Origin: Aspidiotus rigidus | Lineage: Eukaryota; Arthropoda; Insecta; Hemiptera; Diaspididae | Length of the DNA: 64,000 nucleotides | Assembly (NCBI GenBank): GCA_035079385.1 | Contig: JAVHKY010000049.1 | Location: 930,001 to 994,000, forward strand | Direction: 5' to 3' | Shown: in pieces, positions 48,981-60,085 of the stretch | Layout of the letters: each line of letters opens with the position of its first letter | Numbering within the stretch: the first letter of the stretch is position 1 | Program-made: the position numbers and the translations under genes | Notes under the pieces: model-generated | Told to the model about the DNA's origin: nothing | Database searches by the model: none | What the model saw: only the letters and a program-made list of their open reading frames with translations

Positions 48981-49676
48981 CGAGCGTTGCTCGTGGTGTT
49001 ATCGAAAGTTCGTATGTTTTCGTTTCGTCAACCGAAGCACTCATACATTACACTATGTTACTGTACCACCATCATTACGTAGTACACAACGAAAGAGGCG
49101 ATAAACATCGCAACACTTGATTCGTTTATTTAGTTCCTTAGTTGTTGGCCTACCGCTTGGTAATCCGTCGGCACGTTGAAACTTTTACGCTCGTTATTGA
49201 CGTATGTATTCGGCATCGAATTAGGCTATGTTTGCTCAATGTGATAACAATGTCCCGATCGAATGAATGCACGTATATTACGCTTATCGTAACTTTCGAA
49301 TAGATGGCGCGAAATTACGAAATTTTCTAGCCGTAAGAACTTTTTTCTTCCCTTCGCCCGAGTCAATTAATCTGTTCGTTCCTTCTCGTTAATAGATTTA
49401 CATACTACTCGAATGCACTTTTAACTGACGCACATATCGAAAACAACGTTAAAGCTCGGTATTTAATTGCCTTTTTTTTATTTTTTAAATCGCGGTTCGG
49501 TTTGTATACTTGTACCGAGATGTTGTCTGTTATTGTCGGTATCGAAAACTTTATGGCGGATGTTAATTACTCAATTGTAATTGACCCGATCGAGTCGGAA
49601 ACGCATCGCTGAGCCTACCCGCGGGCTTGCTCGACTCAATTTGACGTCTCTCGCTCATCGTGTACGATCGACAAAG

Positions 49677-49893
49677 ATGTCCATCGTGAAGAAGAGTTCC
49701 AATCGTAAAATTTGCGCCTTACCCGAAGATTGCGCGTTAAAAAGTTCGAGATATCGTTCGAAAGGAACGTCGGCGACTACGTCAACGTCGGGAACGGGAA
49801 AAACAACTGATATTACGAAACTAGTCAAGTTTATCGACGAAAACATTGTCGGTCGCAACTCTACATTCCTGGGCCCCTTTGGTAGGCGTAAAG
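49677..49893 (+). CDS. first coding exon of a class-V aminotransferase-fold (cysteine-desulfurase-like) protein; gene continues beyond the window or in a distant exon
   Basis: From the ATG at 49677 the frame gives 72 residues. There is a basic, Ser/Thr-rich leader, then LVKFIDENIVGRNSTFLGPF (50-69) and GRRK, and a strong phase-1 donor G|gtaagc at 49893-49894. The FIDxNxxGxxxxFxGPFGxRKV motif is what I know as the start of a PLP-dependent class-V aminotransferase family in animals, where KVVYCDYTASG follows. The phase-1 split fits a Val codon. Frames upstream of this ATG start only with TTG. I found no VYCDYTASG exon downstream in this window, so the gene is partial here. Identification rests on about 22 residues. 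Confidence 0.55.
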
Positions 49894-50941
49894 GTAAGCG
49901 ATAAGCGTAGCATATAGGTGTAGATAAACTTGTTTACCATGATCTACCTAGAGAATTGATACCGTGGTTCAGTTTTTTCCCCATGCTTGTTTATAAAATT
50001 ATGGGTGGTATTTTCCGGAGAAAATGTATTTCTGAGTCGATTAGGTCGATGCCGGTCGGTTCACGGAATGAGAATTGGAAAAGGAATAAAGTAATTCTCG
50101 AAGTTGTTGACAATGGAGAAAAGAAAATGTGGCCCCATCTTCCTTTTCCGCTATTCTCTTCTTACGCTCTCTATGGACATGAAGTATTTGATGACCCGGT
50201 ATTATTAATCTAAGAAGTAATATTTGACATAAGATTGTAAGTGTACACGATTTTTAACTACTCTGTGAACTGGATATGGCAGCGGTACTCGACCTGTCGA
50301 TCAATAATGTTGTTGTCGTCTGTGAAGATGCCCGCCTTCCAATCGGCAAATCATGAAACCTGTGACAGTGAGCATTGAAAAGTTTTTGATAGAAGGAGTA
50401 GGGATCTGACCTAATTTGAACTTCTGAAGGTCGTATCTTTCAGCATTGAGGGTAATGAAAGCCAATTAAGGTATCCTCAAAGTATCTTGTAACTTAGGTC
50501 AAGATATTCCCAAACTGAAAAGAAAGTTTGATGTATTTCTACGATGAAGTTTGTTGATTTAAAACCGGTTTATTGCTCGCCCCGACCAACGTACTAATCA
50601 TATTAACGAGGCTCCGAGCCGCCGCTTCCTTCCACCTTTATCGATTATTTCCTCCAAAGATGCGTCGATCGTGAAAAATTCGGGAAGAAATCACAGCTCA
50701 GAGAGGTTGAGTCGTATCGTTAAAATTGTGTTTTAGGGATGTGATGACAACGTTGCCTCTCTTCTCATAGACTAAGTGCGATATATGCAGCCTACATAGA
50801 GTAGTAGGAACATCGTTTTGCATCATCGACGGTTCCCTCTACAGTTCCAAGCAACCACTGAACCTGTTTACCCAAAAATTTTCCCTTATTGGACTATTTT
50901 ACACTTGAATGAGGGATATTAGGAGGTAAATAGAGAAAGTT
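49894..50941. other. presumed intron / no recognised gene
   Basis: Follows the donor at 49894. A frame at 49956-50213 has no recognisable motif or acceptor of matching phase. Confidence 0.4.
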
Positions 50942-50984
50942 GTGATCTGATGATGGTGTGATTCACTCCAAAACCGGTCATCGC
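50942..50984 (+). ncRNA. hammerhead-ribozyme-like motif (candidate, degenerate)
   Basis: Stem I gtgat/atcgc (50942-50946 and 50980-50984, one G-U pair) encloses ctgatga (50947-50953). Next come a stem II (gg-gtg/cac-cc with an att loop), aaaa in place of gaaa (50970-50973), and ccggtc with a minimal stem III. Order and spacing match a small type-I hammerhead as found in Penelope-like elements. G12 replaced by A and one extra base before stem II predict weak or no activity. Confidence 0.4.
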
Positions 50985-51436
50985 TGATATTAGAAGGCAA
51001 ATTCTTTACGTACCCGTGTATATATTTTCTTTCGTTCTTTCTTCACCCGTTTCCTCGAAAGAAAATTTCTTTAGTTTTAAGGGAAGTTGAGACAAAAATA
51101 GTACCCAGGTGTTCTTAATAGGTGCTAGAATCCTGATTGCTTATTAGCACACGGAGAAAAATGCATTACGAAAATAGGAGTACCAGTCATCAGAAACCGA
51201 TATGGTTTCTGCTAATTTTACCAATTTTTCATCTTCTTCAGCAAAAAATCCGAGTTGAAATGGTCAAACTGAATAGTAATTTTAAATCTAGCAGTAATTG
51301 TACGTACAAATCTATCAGTTTTTCCTAGAATGACTTGTAAAGTCGTTTAAACAGTTGGAAGAAATTACTGGGACAAGTCAACGCACCTCTTACTAGAAAT
51401 AGCTCAAGTAAAAATGCAAAAATACCGATAGAACTA

Positions 51437-52347
51437 CAGTCGATGCCGACTATAACGAGATTCAAGGGCCTAATACTTTTTCTCGCTTTACCCGGAGGCA
51501 CGCAGTAGACATACTCCGGTTATAACGAGATTCTCGTTGTATCCGGATATACCGAGAAGCTCGCTACTTACGAAAATATAGAAAAACTTACACAAATGCA
51601 GTAGAGAAAAACGAATGAAGGAGTTTGTACATATTTATTTCATAGGTAGAATTTATTTCGACTGTTTCCAGAGCGCCAGCGTTATCTCTAGGCCTCTCCT
51701 CATATAAAACGTGGACATTCTCAGGTCTGGAAAATGAATGTCCGGTTGCCAGAAGATGGACTGCAAATTATAATTATAAGGTTGACTCGAGAGTAACCAA
51801 TGAATAGAAAGAAATGCTATTTGGACAATCTGTTCACAAGTGAAAAGCTGGAAAAACTTGTCAAAATAAAATGGCCCACTTATGAAATTCACCGTTGCTA
51901 TCGTAGCTCAAATGTTACAAGTGAAGTCGACTGTTGATACTTGATGGTGCATCTGAAGCTTTCGAATTGTCTCCTCCCAGACAAGTTTTCGATAGAGGTA
52001 GAGGAGGAATGCTGATGGATGCGAGAAGACGCTTGAAAGAAGGAGGGGGAAAAAATTCGAATCTTGGAGAAGGAGAAAAGTTTTCCCCGCGAGGCCAAAA
52101 CAGACTAACCGGTGTTTCCAACATTCCATTCAAGGGTAACCAATCTTCGTATGATAAGAGATGTAACATTTTTGCGAGAATGTACGCCCTAATTGATAAA
52201 GAAAAGCTCGTTAAGACCGGCATCACTCCTCGTAGTAACCGGTGTAATTTACATAGCCTATATGGGTGAAGTGCAAGGGACCACGGATTCTGCTCGCAAT
52301 ACCCGAAATCTCGTTTCAACCGGCCTCGTTATAGTCGGCATCGACTG
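51437..52347. mobile_element. non-autonomous pogo/Tigger-like (Tc1/mariner superfamily) transposon with TA duplication
   Basis: The ends are perfect inverted repeats, cagtcgatgccgactataac(gag) at 51437 and its complement ending at 52347. They are flanked by TA at 51435-51436 and 52348-52349. CAGTCGA...TATAACGA-type ends and TA target duplications characterise pogo/Tigger elements. Internal ggttataacgagattctcgt near 51512 repeats part of the terminus. The 911-bp body has no transposase. A 111-codon frame (51934-52269) lacks a DDE signature, so the element depends on a transposase supplied elsewhere. Confidence 0.85.
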
Positions 52348-52418
52348 TAATTGCAATCAAATATGAAAATATGCAGCGAGTTAGAATTTTTTCTCCGTCC
52401 AAATTGTTCCCTTATCAC

Positions 52419-52951
52419 CAGAGCCCGGATTCTTCGGCATTTGCCGAATGATTTCAGTGCGTCCGGGAAGCATGAAAATGAAATAGAAATACGTTTTGGG
52501 GGTAGCAGAAGCTACTAACAAAAATTTATTTTGCCGAAAATTGCCGAAAATGGGTAAAACGCCGAATTATTGCCGAAACAGCGTATTTTTACAAATTTGC
52601 GAGAGATTAAGCATAAAATATGAAATAAATCCGCTCGTGGGGTAAAGAATTCGCATGTAAGAAAAAAAATTATGTGGTGTCCCATTGTAATTCAGGTGAG
52701 TTCGCGTCGTTCTCCGACTACAAACAACTTCTCACTGACCATCGTACAAGTTTTCTCCAACAGAACATTGAAAAACATCTAGTTGTCATGTATAATCAGA
52801 AATTTTTGTAATATTATCGTTTTTTTCATAATGTCGGCCCCGAATTTCTTAATTTTTATGTTTTTTTTTTCTTTTTTGCCGAAAATTGCCGAAATTACAA
52901 TGTTAAAGTGCCGAAATATGTAATTTTTTTTGCCGAAAAATCCGGGCTCTG
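52419..52951. mobile_element. non-autonomous hAT-like transposon with perfect 8-bp target duplication
   Basis: The ends cagagcccggatt (52419-52431) and aatccgggctctg (52939-52951) are perfect inverted repeats. The flanks are cttatcac at both 52411-52418 and 52952-52959. An 8-bp duplication with CAGNG ends is the hAT signature. Subterminal ttgccgaaa words occur about ten times, clustered at both ends, as expected for transposase-binding repeats. No transposase is encoded. Confidence 0.9.
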
Positions 52952-53319
52952 CTTATCACGATTGCAGGTTCGTTTACATAGAAAGTTGTTTGGCAACTTT
53001 TTGTAAAGTATCAAGTTTTCAAAATCGAAGATTATAGCTTGGAGCGTATCAAAGGGTATACAAAAAAAAATGTCTGCGTTGGCACTCCCATACAGACAGA
53101 AATGTCCAAAGAAGCCCCGAAAAATGAGAGTTTTATCGGCCACTTGCGATTCTGATGGTGTTTCAAGATCTTGAAAGAATCGGGTGATTCGTAGATTTTT
53201 TAGTGTTACTTTTCTTTTGGGTGTCGTGTAGAATAGGGCCAAACTCTCTTCTAGCTTCTACGATGTGTCTAGCATGTACTCTTGTATACCCACATGCTTG
53301 ATCGCGTCCATCTTCCCGC

Positions 53320-54300
53320 AACATCGACGCTGATATTGTTTCTGAATTTCAAGTTTTTGTTTCCTTACGTTTGACTCACAATATCTGTCTCTATTTGGAC
53401 ACCATTTACGAATTTCCTTATAGCTCGCCCTCCTCGCTAGTTCCCGACGTCTTCATAGATCAGCTCGAATCTAGTCTACTCTTTAACCCTCTCCTTCGTC
53501 GATCTCACATCCTTACGTGGCTCAGATACGTGGACGACATTCTTTGTATTTGAAATAATTCCGTACCTGAGCTTAAACCTCTTCTCAATGTGCTCAACTC
53601 TCTTCACCCTTCTATCAACTTTACTCTTGAAGTAGGAGTCTCATCCACCAACTTCCTTGATCTTACCATCTCTCTCCAACTTGAGGCCAACTCTCTTGTT
53701 CTTCACTTCGCTATTTATCGGAAACCTTCCAATACCGGCGTCCTCATCAATGGCTCATCGTTTCATCATCATTCTCACAAATCCGCTGCTTGCTAGCCTT
53801 CATTCACCGCCTCCTCACTATACCTTTTTCTGTGCGTAATTTCCACATCATTCATCTTGCTCGTCTCAATAATCTTCCTTACTACAAATCTCTTCAACGA
53901 GCCATGTCTTCTAATCATTCTTCCTTTCAAGCTGATCCTCGCCTTTGCCTTCCTTTCTCAGGCCAAGATTCTTACAAAATAGCCAAAGCACTTGAAACTG
54001 GTGCCTTCTACTCGATCCTTTCTTTAGGCCATCTATCCTCTCTCAAGGATAAACCCCCCTCGGAAGAATGTTGCAGGGTCTATCATGCTAGTTGCACCAT
54101 TCCTGGCTGCTCCGTTTTTTACATAGGGCAGACAGGTCGCTCTCTCAAAGATCGTTCTACTGACCGCATTGTTATTCTTTCCGTCGCCAAGAGCCTCGCT
54201 AAACATTGTATCGAAAGTGGCCCCGACTTCAACTCCATGAAGTTTGAATTTCCTGGGTTTTGTCATTTCTACAGCGTGTGTTACTTCTGCTTCCATTATA
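53320..54300 (+). pseudogene. Penelope-like element fragment (RT fingers lost; RT C-part + GIY-YIG)
   Basis: Consecutive frames give HNICLYLDTIYEFPYSSPSS (motif B region, eroded), WLRYVDDILCI (intact YVDD), a stop, then LHPSINFTLEVGVSSTNFLD and AIYRKPSNTGVLINGSS. A frame change leads to AFIHRLLTIPFS, FHIIHLARLN and the endonuclease start CRVYHASCTIPGCSVFYIGQ with TGRSLKDR. The motif order is that of Penelope-like pol. The 5' third is missing, stops are present, and the GIY-YIG domain ends in unrelated sequence near 54250. Confidence 0.8.
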
Positions 54301-54713
54301 TCAAGCCTTTTTTCTTCAGGTGGGTCTGTTTCTACAGTGAGAGAGAAAGCGGTCCAAGTCCAATACGTAGAGTTGCATTTTATGTGTGTATTTCCTGCAC
54401 TTTGATACGATAAATCGATTTTACGATCATATCGACTTTTAATACATTTATATCGGTCATGATGACGTCACCGTAATTTTTTCAAGACCCTAAAGTTGGT
54501 AGAGGTTACTCATGACGTCATCAAGCTTGACAAAAATCCATGACGGCTTTTCCGAGACTAATCCTAGCCTTAGCATAATTATGTCAAATGCTAATAAGGA
54601 ATTACTTTAGTATTCGGTTAAAAAGACGTAAATTTCCTGCCCTGACAGTATCCTTGGAGAGGAGGGGAGTGTAACCAGCCCCTTAACCTCCACCATTGCG
54701 TATACTAAATTCT
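54301..54713. other. no gene recognised
   Basis: Contains repeated tgatgacgtca/catgacgtcatc words (54460-54520), a CRE/ATF-like palindrome occurring twice. Otherwise featureless. Confidence 0.4.
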
Positions 54714-54721
54714 CTGGGACT

Positions 54722-55232
54722 CAGTGACGTAGCCAGAAAAATTTTCTGGGGGTACGAAAAAAGGTGGGACAAGAGAAGTGTTGCAAAAAATTGGGAAAAA
54801 TTACACTACTGAGCAGCTATCCTGTTACAAAGATTCTATTACGTGATTCTTAGATACTTTTCAACGCTGAACACGAATCTGTGGTTCGTTTTTTGCTAGC
54901 ACGTCACAATTTTTAGTAATCACGATAAATATTCTCGTCTACTCGCCGCGCGCTATCACGGAACGTAACGAACGTTTTCGATAGCGACGCTGCTATCGTC
55001 GATGTGTTTCGCGACGACGCGCGGCAAGTAAACGAGAGCTTTTATCGTGATTACCTACTAAAAATTGTGACGTGCTAGCAAAAAACAGACAACGGATTCG
55101 TGTTCAGCGTTAAAAAGTATCTGAATCTTTGTAACAGGATAGCTGTTCAGTAGTGTTATTTAGAATAAAATGAGATATTTCATGTGTCTTGGGAGTCTAA
55201 CATTCTAGCCCCCCTCCCTTGCTACGCCACTG
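54722..55232. mobile_element. fold-back hAT-like MITE, nearly fully palindromic
   Basis: The termini cagtgacgtagccag (54722) and ttgctacgccactg (to 55232) follow the CAGTGGCGTAGCC pattern common in animal hAT elements. Flanks ctgggact and cttggact match 7 of 8 bases, as an aged 8-bp target duplication would. Inside, two ~160-bp arms (about 54800-54960 and 54995-55160) are inverted copies (gctatcctgttacaaagatt, cacgtcacaatttttagtaa, gtgattac). The transcript or single strand would form a long hairpin. No coding potential. Confidence 0.85.
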
Positions 55233-55503
55233 CTTGGACTCCCTTTTTTGGTTACAGGTTCCTACGATTATTAATTTTTTTCTTTGGTCCCTTTTTTTGA
55301 AATTCAACAAAATCCATGTATCTGCAAACCAAGGCATTGCAGTCAACCAAAAGTTAAAAGATAAATCCGAAAGTCAGCTCTATTTTTTTTTTCAAGCCAA
55401 CAGCAAAAGCCGTTATCACATTTTTTAAGGGTGTAAGCTGGAGCCAAAAGCTGAAGTTCTTCTTATAGAAATAGCCAATAGCTGAAGTCGAAAGTCGGCA
55501 GTA

Positions 55504-56335
55504 CAGGGCTTTTGACGATTTTTTTTGGTTTTAGTTCTCAGATCAAATTAATGAAGCCGGTTCTTTTTGGTTCCGGTTCCTGAAGCAAATTAAGGAAAGT
55601 GGTTCTGTTTTGCATCTAGTTTTTGAAGAAAATCAAACGAATATGCTTCTCTCCGGTTCTGCGGTTCTTGAATTAAATCAAGGGAAATAATCCTTTTTGG
55701 TTGAAACCGGTTCGATTCGGTTCTGGTTCCGGTTTTTAGCCCTCGAGAAAAGAAACTGACTCTGAAAAGTTGGAACCTTGTTATTTTTTAACGGTTCCCA
55801 CCGGTTCCAGTTTCGTTCAAGTGGTTCTTCTTTGGTTCTAATTCCTAGCTTAAGTTTTTGGTGGCGGTTCTTCTCGGTTCAGGTTCTTAAAGCCCCTTTT
55901 ATGGCGGGGGGAGGTACTTTCGGGACATTTTCGTCCGCGAGCAGTCCAAGGTTGACGACGTCACGAGTTTGTTGACGTCACAAGGTTGATGACGTCACAG
56001 GGGGTTGGAAAAATTTTGACCCTCGAGCTATAACCGGAACCGATAGGACCCGCCAAAATTCCCGGGAAGTAGGACCGAATAGAACCCGGAACCTTTCCAG
56101 CAAAATCTAACTGATTGAAACCAATGTTAATTGAAATCGGAACCGATAAGAACCGCTCAAATTTTTTGGAATTGGAACCGCGCGAATCAAAACGGAAATT
56201 GTTTTAGTCAGAAGGTTCTAGCCTTTACCGGTTTCTCAAAGTAAATCAATAGCAGCGATTCATTTTGGTTTCAGTTCTGGTAGAAACCGAGAATACTGGT
56301 TCCAGAACTAGTTTCAATTCCGGTTCTCAGCCCTG
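55504..56335. mobile_element. GGTTC-rich inverted-repeat element (unclassified, MITE-like)
   Basis: The ends cagggct (55504-55510) and agccctg (56329-56335) are inverted. The left half is packed with ggttccggttc words, and the middle-right has their complement (ccggaaccg at about 56025-56110). Immediate flanks do not match as an 8-bp duplication. The centre contains gtgacgtca words (three tgacgtca-like sites, 55955-55995). It also has ggttggaaaaattttgaccc + tcgagctata, a single diverged unit of the 45-bp minisatellite seen at 38-41 kb. Confidence 0.6.
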
Positions 56336-58589
56336 CAGAGATTTTTAAGGCCAAAATGCGAGATTATATCTTTATCAGTCGTTAGTTGAAATCAAAATAG
56401 CTAGAGCTAAATTTTCAGCTACAACGCCCTGGTGAACCGTCTTTTGTAATCTCGTAATTTATATTTTACCTAGTTCTATTTTTGTGGTCTAGTGACGTCA
56501 CGGCCTATAAAAACACGACGACATTTCGTAATGTGGACTTTTATCCCAGATATGAATCCTAAAGAAAAGCAATAACGGGCTCCTCGCTAAAAGTTTGAAT
56601 CACGTATTGTACACAAATGATCATTTTCGTCCGCGACCGCCAAAATGTTCGGTGCATACAGAATACGCGCATGCGCGCAACCTAACTCTTCAAGCTCTAG
56701 AGTAAAAAAACGCGGCTTTGCGTCGTACAACGAAGCACCTAAGGAACGCGTTTTTATTCATGTGAACCGAAAAAAAAAATTAAATCATAAGCTGTGATCA
56801 GAGAGGACAGACAATGTCATAATTATATGATTTTTTAGGAGGCCCCGACTCTTGACTCCTTAACTTAATTTTTGGACCATTCTTGGAGGAGAGGGGAAAG
56901 GATGGGTGGTAAAGCAGAAAATTAGGATTTAACACTTCGAAGTATCGGTGTTGTATTCAGTCGATGTTTGGACAATTTAAAAACTAGTGGCTGAATAACC
57001 TACTTCAGTTATCATAAACCGTTGATAAGAGTCACGTACCTACGTAAAATGAGTTTTAAAAAATGAAAAGATCGTAATTACCACACATCACATTTTCGTG
57101 ATCTTAAATTTAGAACTGAAAATAATTATATAGCTTACTTTTTTCGGAGAATACATCCTTTAATGAACGTTGAAAAATCGAGAGAAAATAAAATAAAAAA
57201 TACTACAGCCGAAGCACGATCTATTTTCTTTATCTTTTTTCTCTCTGCGTTTGATAATTCGAGTGTACTCATTATTCACGATTCACTCGAATTCGAGTGC
57301 AAATGAAAAGATTAGTCAATGGCGACGGTGGTTCAAGAGCGAATAAGGATTCGTTATGTGTATTTTTCACTTGACGTCATTCGAAAATACAGACTGAATT
57401 TAAGACAACTCGTTTGAATCTGAGACTTACTCGTATATGTAATTTTCAAACAATTTGCAAAGGCAATCTCTGTTCGATTGAGCTAAATTCTAAATCGGTG
57501 CACCTAATTATAGAAGAATGCCGTTTCATTCTTAAAATAGTGGGTATGGTCATAAGACGGTGATATAGATCATGTTGATCTTTCTTATTATGAACATTAA
57601 TTCCGACTCTCGGATGATAAAGAAATATACGAATGGAATCTTGCGAATGTTAACAAAGATGCTGAATTAGGAATCTAAGAATCTCGATTGCTTTATTTTT
57701 AGCGTATACGTAGCTTACGTACATACACTGAATCTAAAAATCAATTATTAGCACAGAAACGCCAGTATAAACAGTGAATGAGAATTTTCCTTGTTCTGTC
57801 GAGGGTCACGTCACGTTGTTTGACGCCGGTTAAAACCTTGGCTGGGTGAATTCAACGACCGATTTTTGCTGATTAAGCAGTTTACTGAGTTGTTAACTCT
57901 TCTTACGCTTTCCTATCACCGATTCTCGATCGTTATACTCGTCTGTAGGTTGCACCTATATAGTATTGAGAAATAACGTTAAAAACTCAAGGCCGGAACT
58001 TCTAATTATTCAGCATTATGGTTGGTCGAGATTATAATGTAAACAGCATAATATTATATCGGAATAGGAATAATGATTTTGTAATTATGATAAAAATTGA
58101 ATCGAATTCTTCCACCGGTAGGCTATCGAAGTGCTTTCAATTAACTGCATCTTTTTCATTAATTTTCGTCCTACACGAACGAACGACGCACATCTATTGC
58201 AAACATTGTGATAAATATGTATGAATCAAACTTACATTATCTTCCCACACATCACGGAGCTCTCGATATTTGTTGTTAGAGCTAGGTTTTATTTTCTTCA
58301 CAATCTTTCTACAACTCCGTCCAACAAACTGTAACGTCTCATCCTTGAGCAGTATCTCGCTCGAACTCCTCACAAATTCCTTCCTGGTAGCACGTATACC
58401 ACCTCGTATTTGTTGTAATCACCTACTATATCTCATATTTTATTGTCGGTTCCGGATTGAAAACACAGGTACTCATTTCTCAACTGCCACTCTCGCTTCA
58501 CTCTATTCTTTTCCCACTCCAATTACCTACTTATTATCGACGAATGGATCATGTTGAACATTCCCGATAAACCAGATCGACCAAATATC
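56336..58589. other. no gene recognised
   Basis: Unassigned AT-rich sequence with short frames only (58018-58224 and 58270-58557 have no motif). cgagtgaatcg-type words around 57257-57300 form a short imperfect inverted repeat. Confidence 0.45.
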
Positions 58590-59249
58590 TCAGTCGATTT
58601 TGAGAAAATGTTGACCAAAAATAGACTGAGGGGCGCTCTGATGAGTGACTAATAATAGACTAACTTTTTTGGTCGATTTACTTCCGCTCTTCCCTACCAT
58701 ATTTAGACCACATTTAAAGCAGCTTGACAAAATTTTGAATGAAAAAATTAGTCGATCTGTAGGTGATGTAGGTACCATAAAATGGTCTATCCTCAGTCAT
58801 TGGCCATACTTCCTCTGCAATTGACTATATTTTGACGATTTTTGACCAAAAAAAGAGTCGATTTCTAGGGAACCTTGACGATATAAAATATTTTCTCATA
58901 GTCAATATTTAATCATTGTCAACAAACCACCATAATTAGAATTCTTCTGACGAAAAAGATTGGTAGATTTCTGGGCAATGTAGACGATTATAAAACAGTC
59001 TGTTGTAGCCTATATTCAAGCGATATTAACGGACCACTACAAATAGACCTCTTCTGACAAAGCAGAACAATCAAGTTTTGGGCAATAGAGACGCCATAAA
59101 ACGGTCTATAGTTAGATGATATTAATAGACCACCATTTTCGACAGGAAAAACCAGTCCATATAATCTAAGGCTTTCTCATGTGAGAGAAGAAAGAAATGA
59201 AGATAGCAATCTCGTTAGCAGGATTATATCGAGAGGAGTGCGATTTTGG

Positions 59250-59384
59250 TCTAAAATTACAATATTAACTAGTATACCTTCAATTATTTATGGACAATGT
59301 TTAGAAATTTGTGGAATTTGTCATAGATTTATACTAATTAAAATTGAATCATTTAATTTAAATAATTTTTTAAAGTGAATCTAA
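59250..59384 (+). pseudogene. cox2: cox2 C-terminal fragment (numt)
   Basis: Encodes IPSIIYGQCLEICGICHRF, then IKIESFNLNNFLK followed by TGA ATC TAA. With mitochondrial TGA = Trp this ends FLKWI-stop, the usual insect COX2 terminus. YGQCxEICGxxHxF is the CuA-site region; both Cys and the His are present. Confidence 0.85.
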
Positions 59385-59569
59385 ATATTATAATGTACCT
59401 GTTTATTTAAATTTAATTTATAAAATTTGTACATTATTATTACGTAATTTTATTTTAAATTTAATTATTATAATTTAATTGATATAATACAATAATTATC
59501 ATTATTCTTTATCAATTTAATTTATGTTAATTTATCATTTAAATTAACTCTTAAAATTTTTTTTAAATA

Positions 59570-59720
59570 ATTTTTTTATTTGTTATAAATAAACCTAATA
59601 ATTTTCTATTAATTGAATGTAAAATTGAACAAAAAAATGAAAAATATCATTCTGGTTCAATATGATTATTTAAAATCATTGAAATGATTAAATAAATTAT
59701 TCTCATTTAAAGGATCAAAT
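59570..59720 (-). pseudogene. cob: cytochrome b C-terminal fragment (numt)
   Basis: The minus strand reads NHIEPEWYFSFFCSILHSIN + RKLLGL with TGA = Trp, matching [25 protein letters not shown] of COB. A FDPLNENN-like stretch upstream lies in another frame, so it is broken. Confidence 0.75.
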
Positions 59721-59849
59721 ATGTTAAATAAATTGAATGATATAAAAAGTTATTTAGTTTCAATTTTTTTAGTTGTTTTACAATAATTTTTATTGAAAAT
59801 TAATATAAATATTTTTATTAAATGAATTATTCTGAAAAAAAAAAATTAA

Positions 59850-60085
59850 TAATTTTGATTAAATCAACTAGGTATATAAGACTTCAATTTTTCAAAATAA
59901 TATTATTAGTATAAACTTCTTAAATAAAGTTGAAATTTAATTTCAAAAAATAAAATTGATATAAAATTAAAATTTAAAATAATTATATTTAATAATTATT
60001 CCTGTTGGAACTCCTTAAATTTAATATAATAAATCTAATATTTTTATTAGCAGAATATGTTCATTTATTGAACAATTTTATTATT
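59850..60085 (-). pseudogene. cox1: cox1 N-terminal fragment (numt)
   Basis: The minus strand reads FNKWTYSANKNIRFI, matching KKWMYSTNHKNIGTLY at the COX1 start. After a frameshift comes FGVPTGMI where COX1 has FGxWxGMxG. It then decays into stop-rich AT sequence. Confidence 0.55.

Noticed and set aside
49581..49676. Upstream extension of the aminotransferase-like exon
   Set aside because: The in-frame extension begins at TTG, not ATG; the first ATG is at 49677 and the conserved motif lies well inside.
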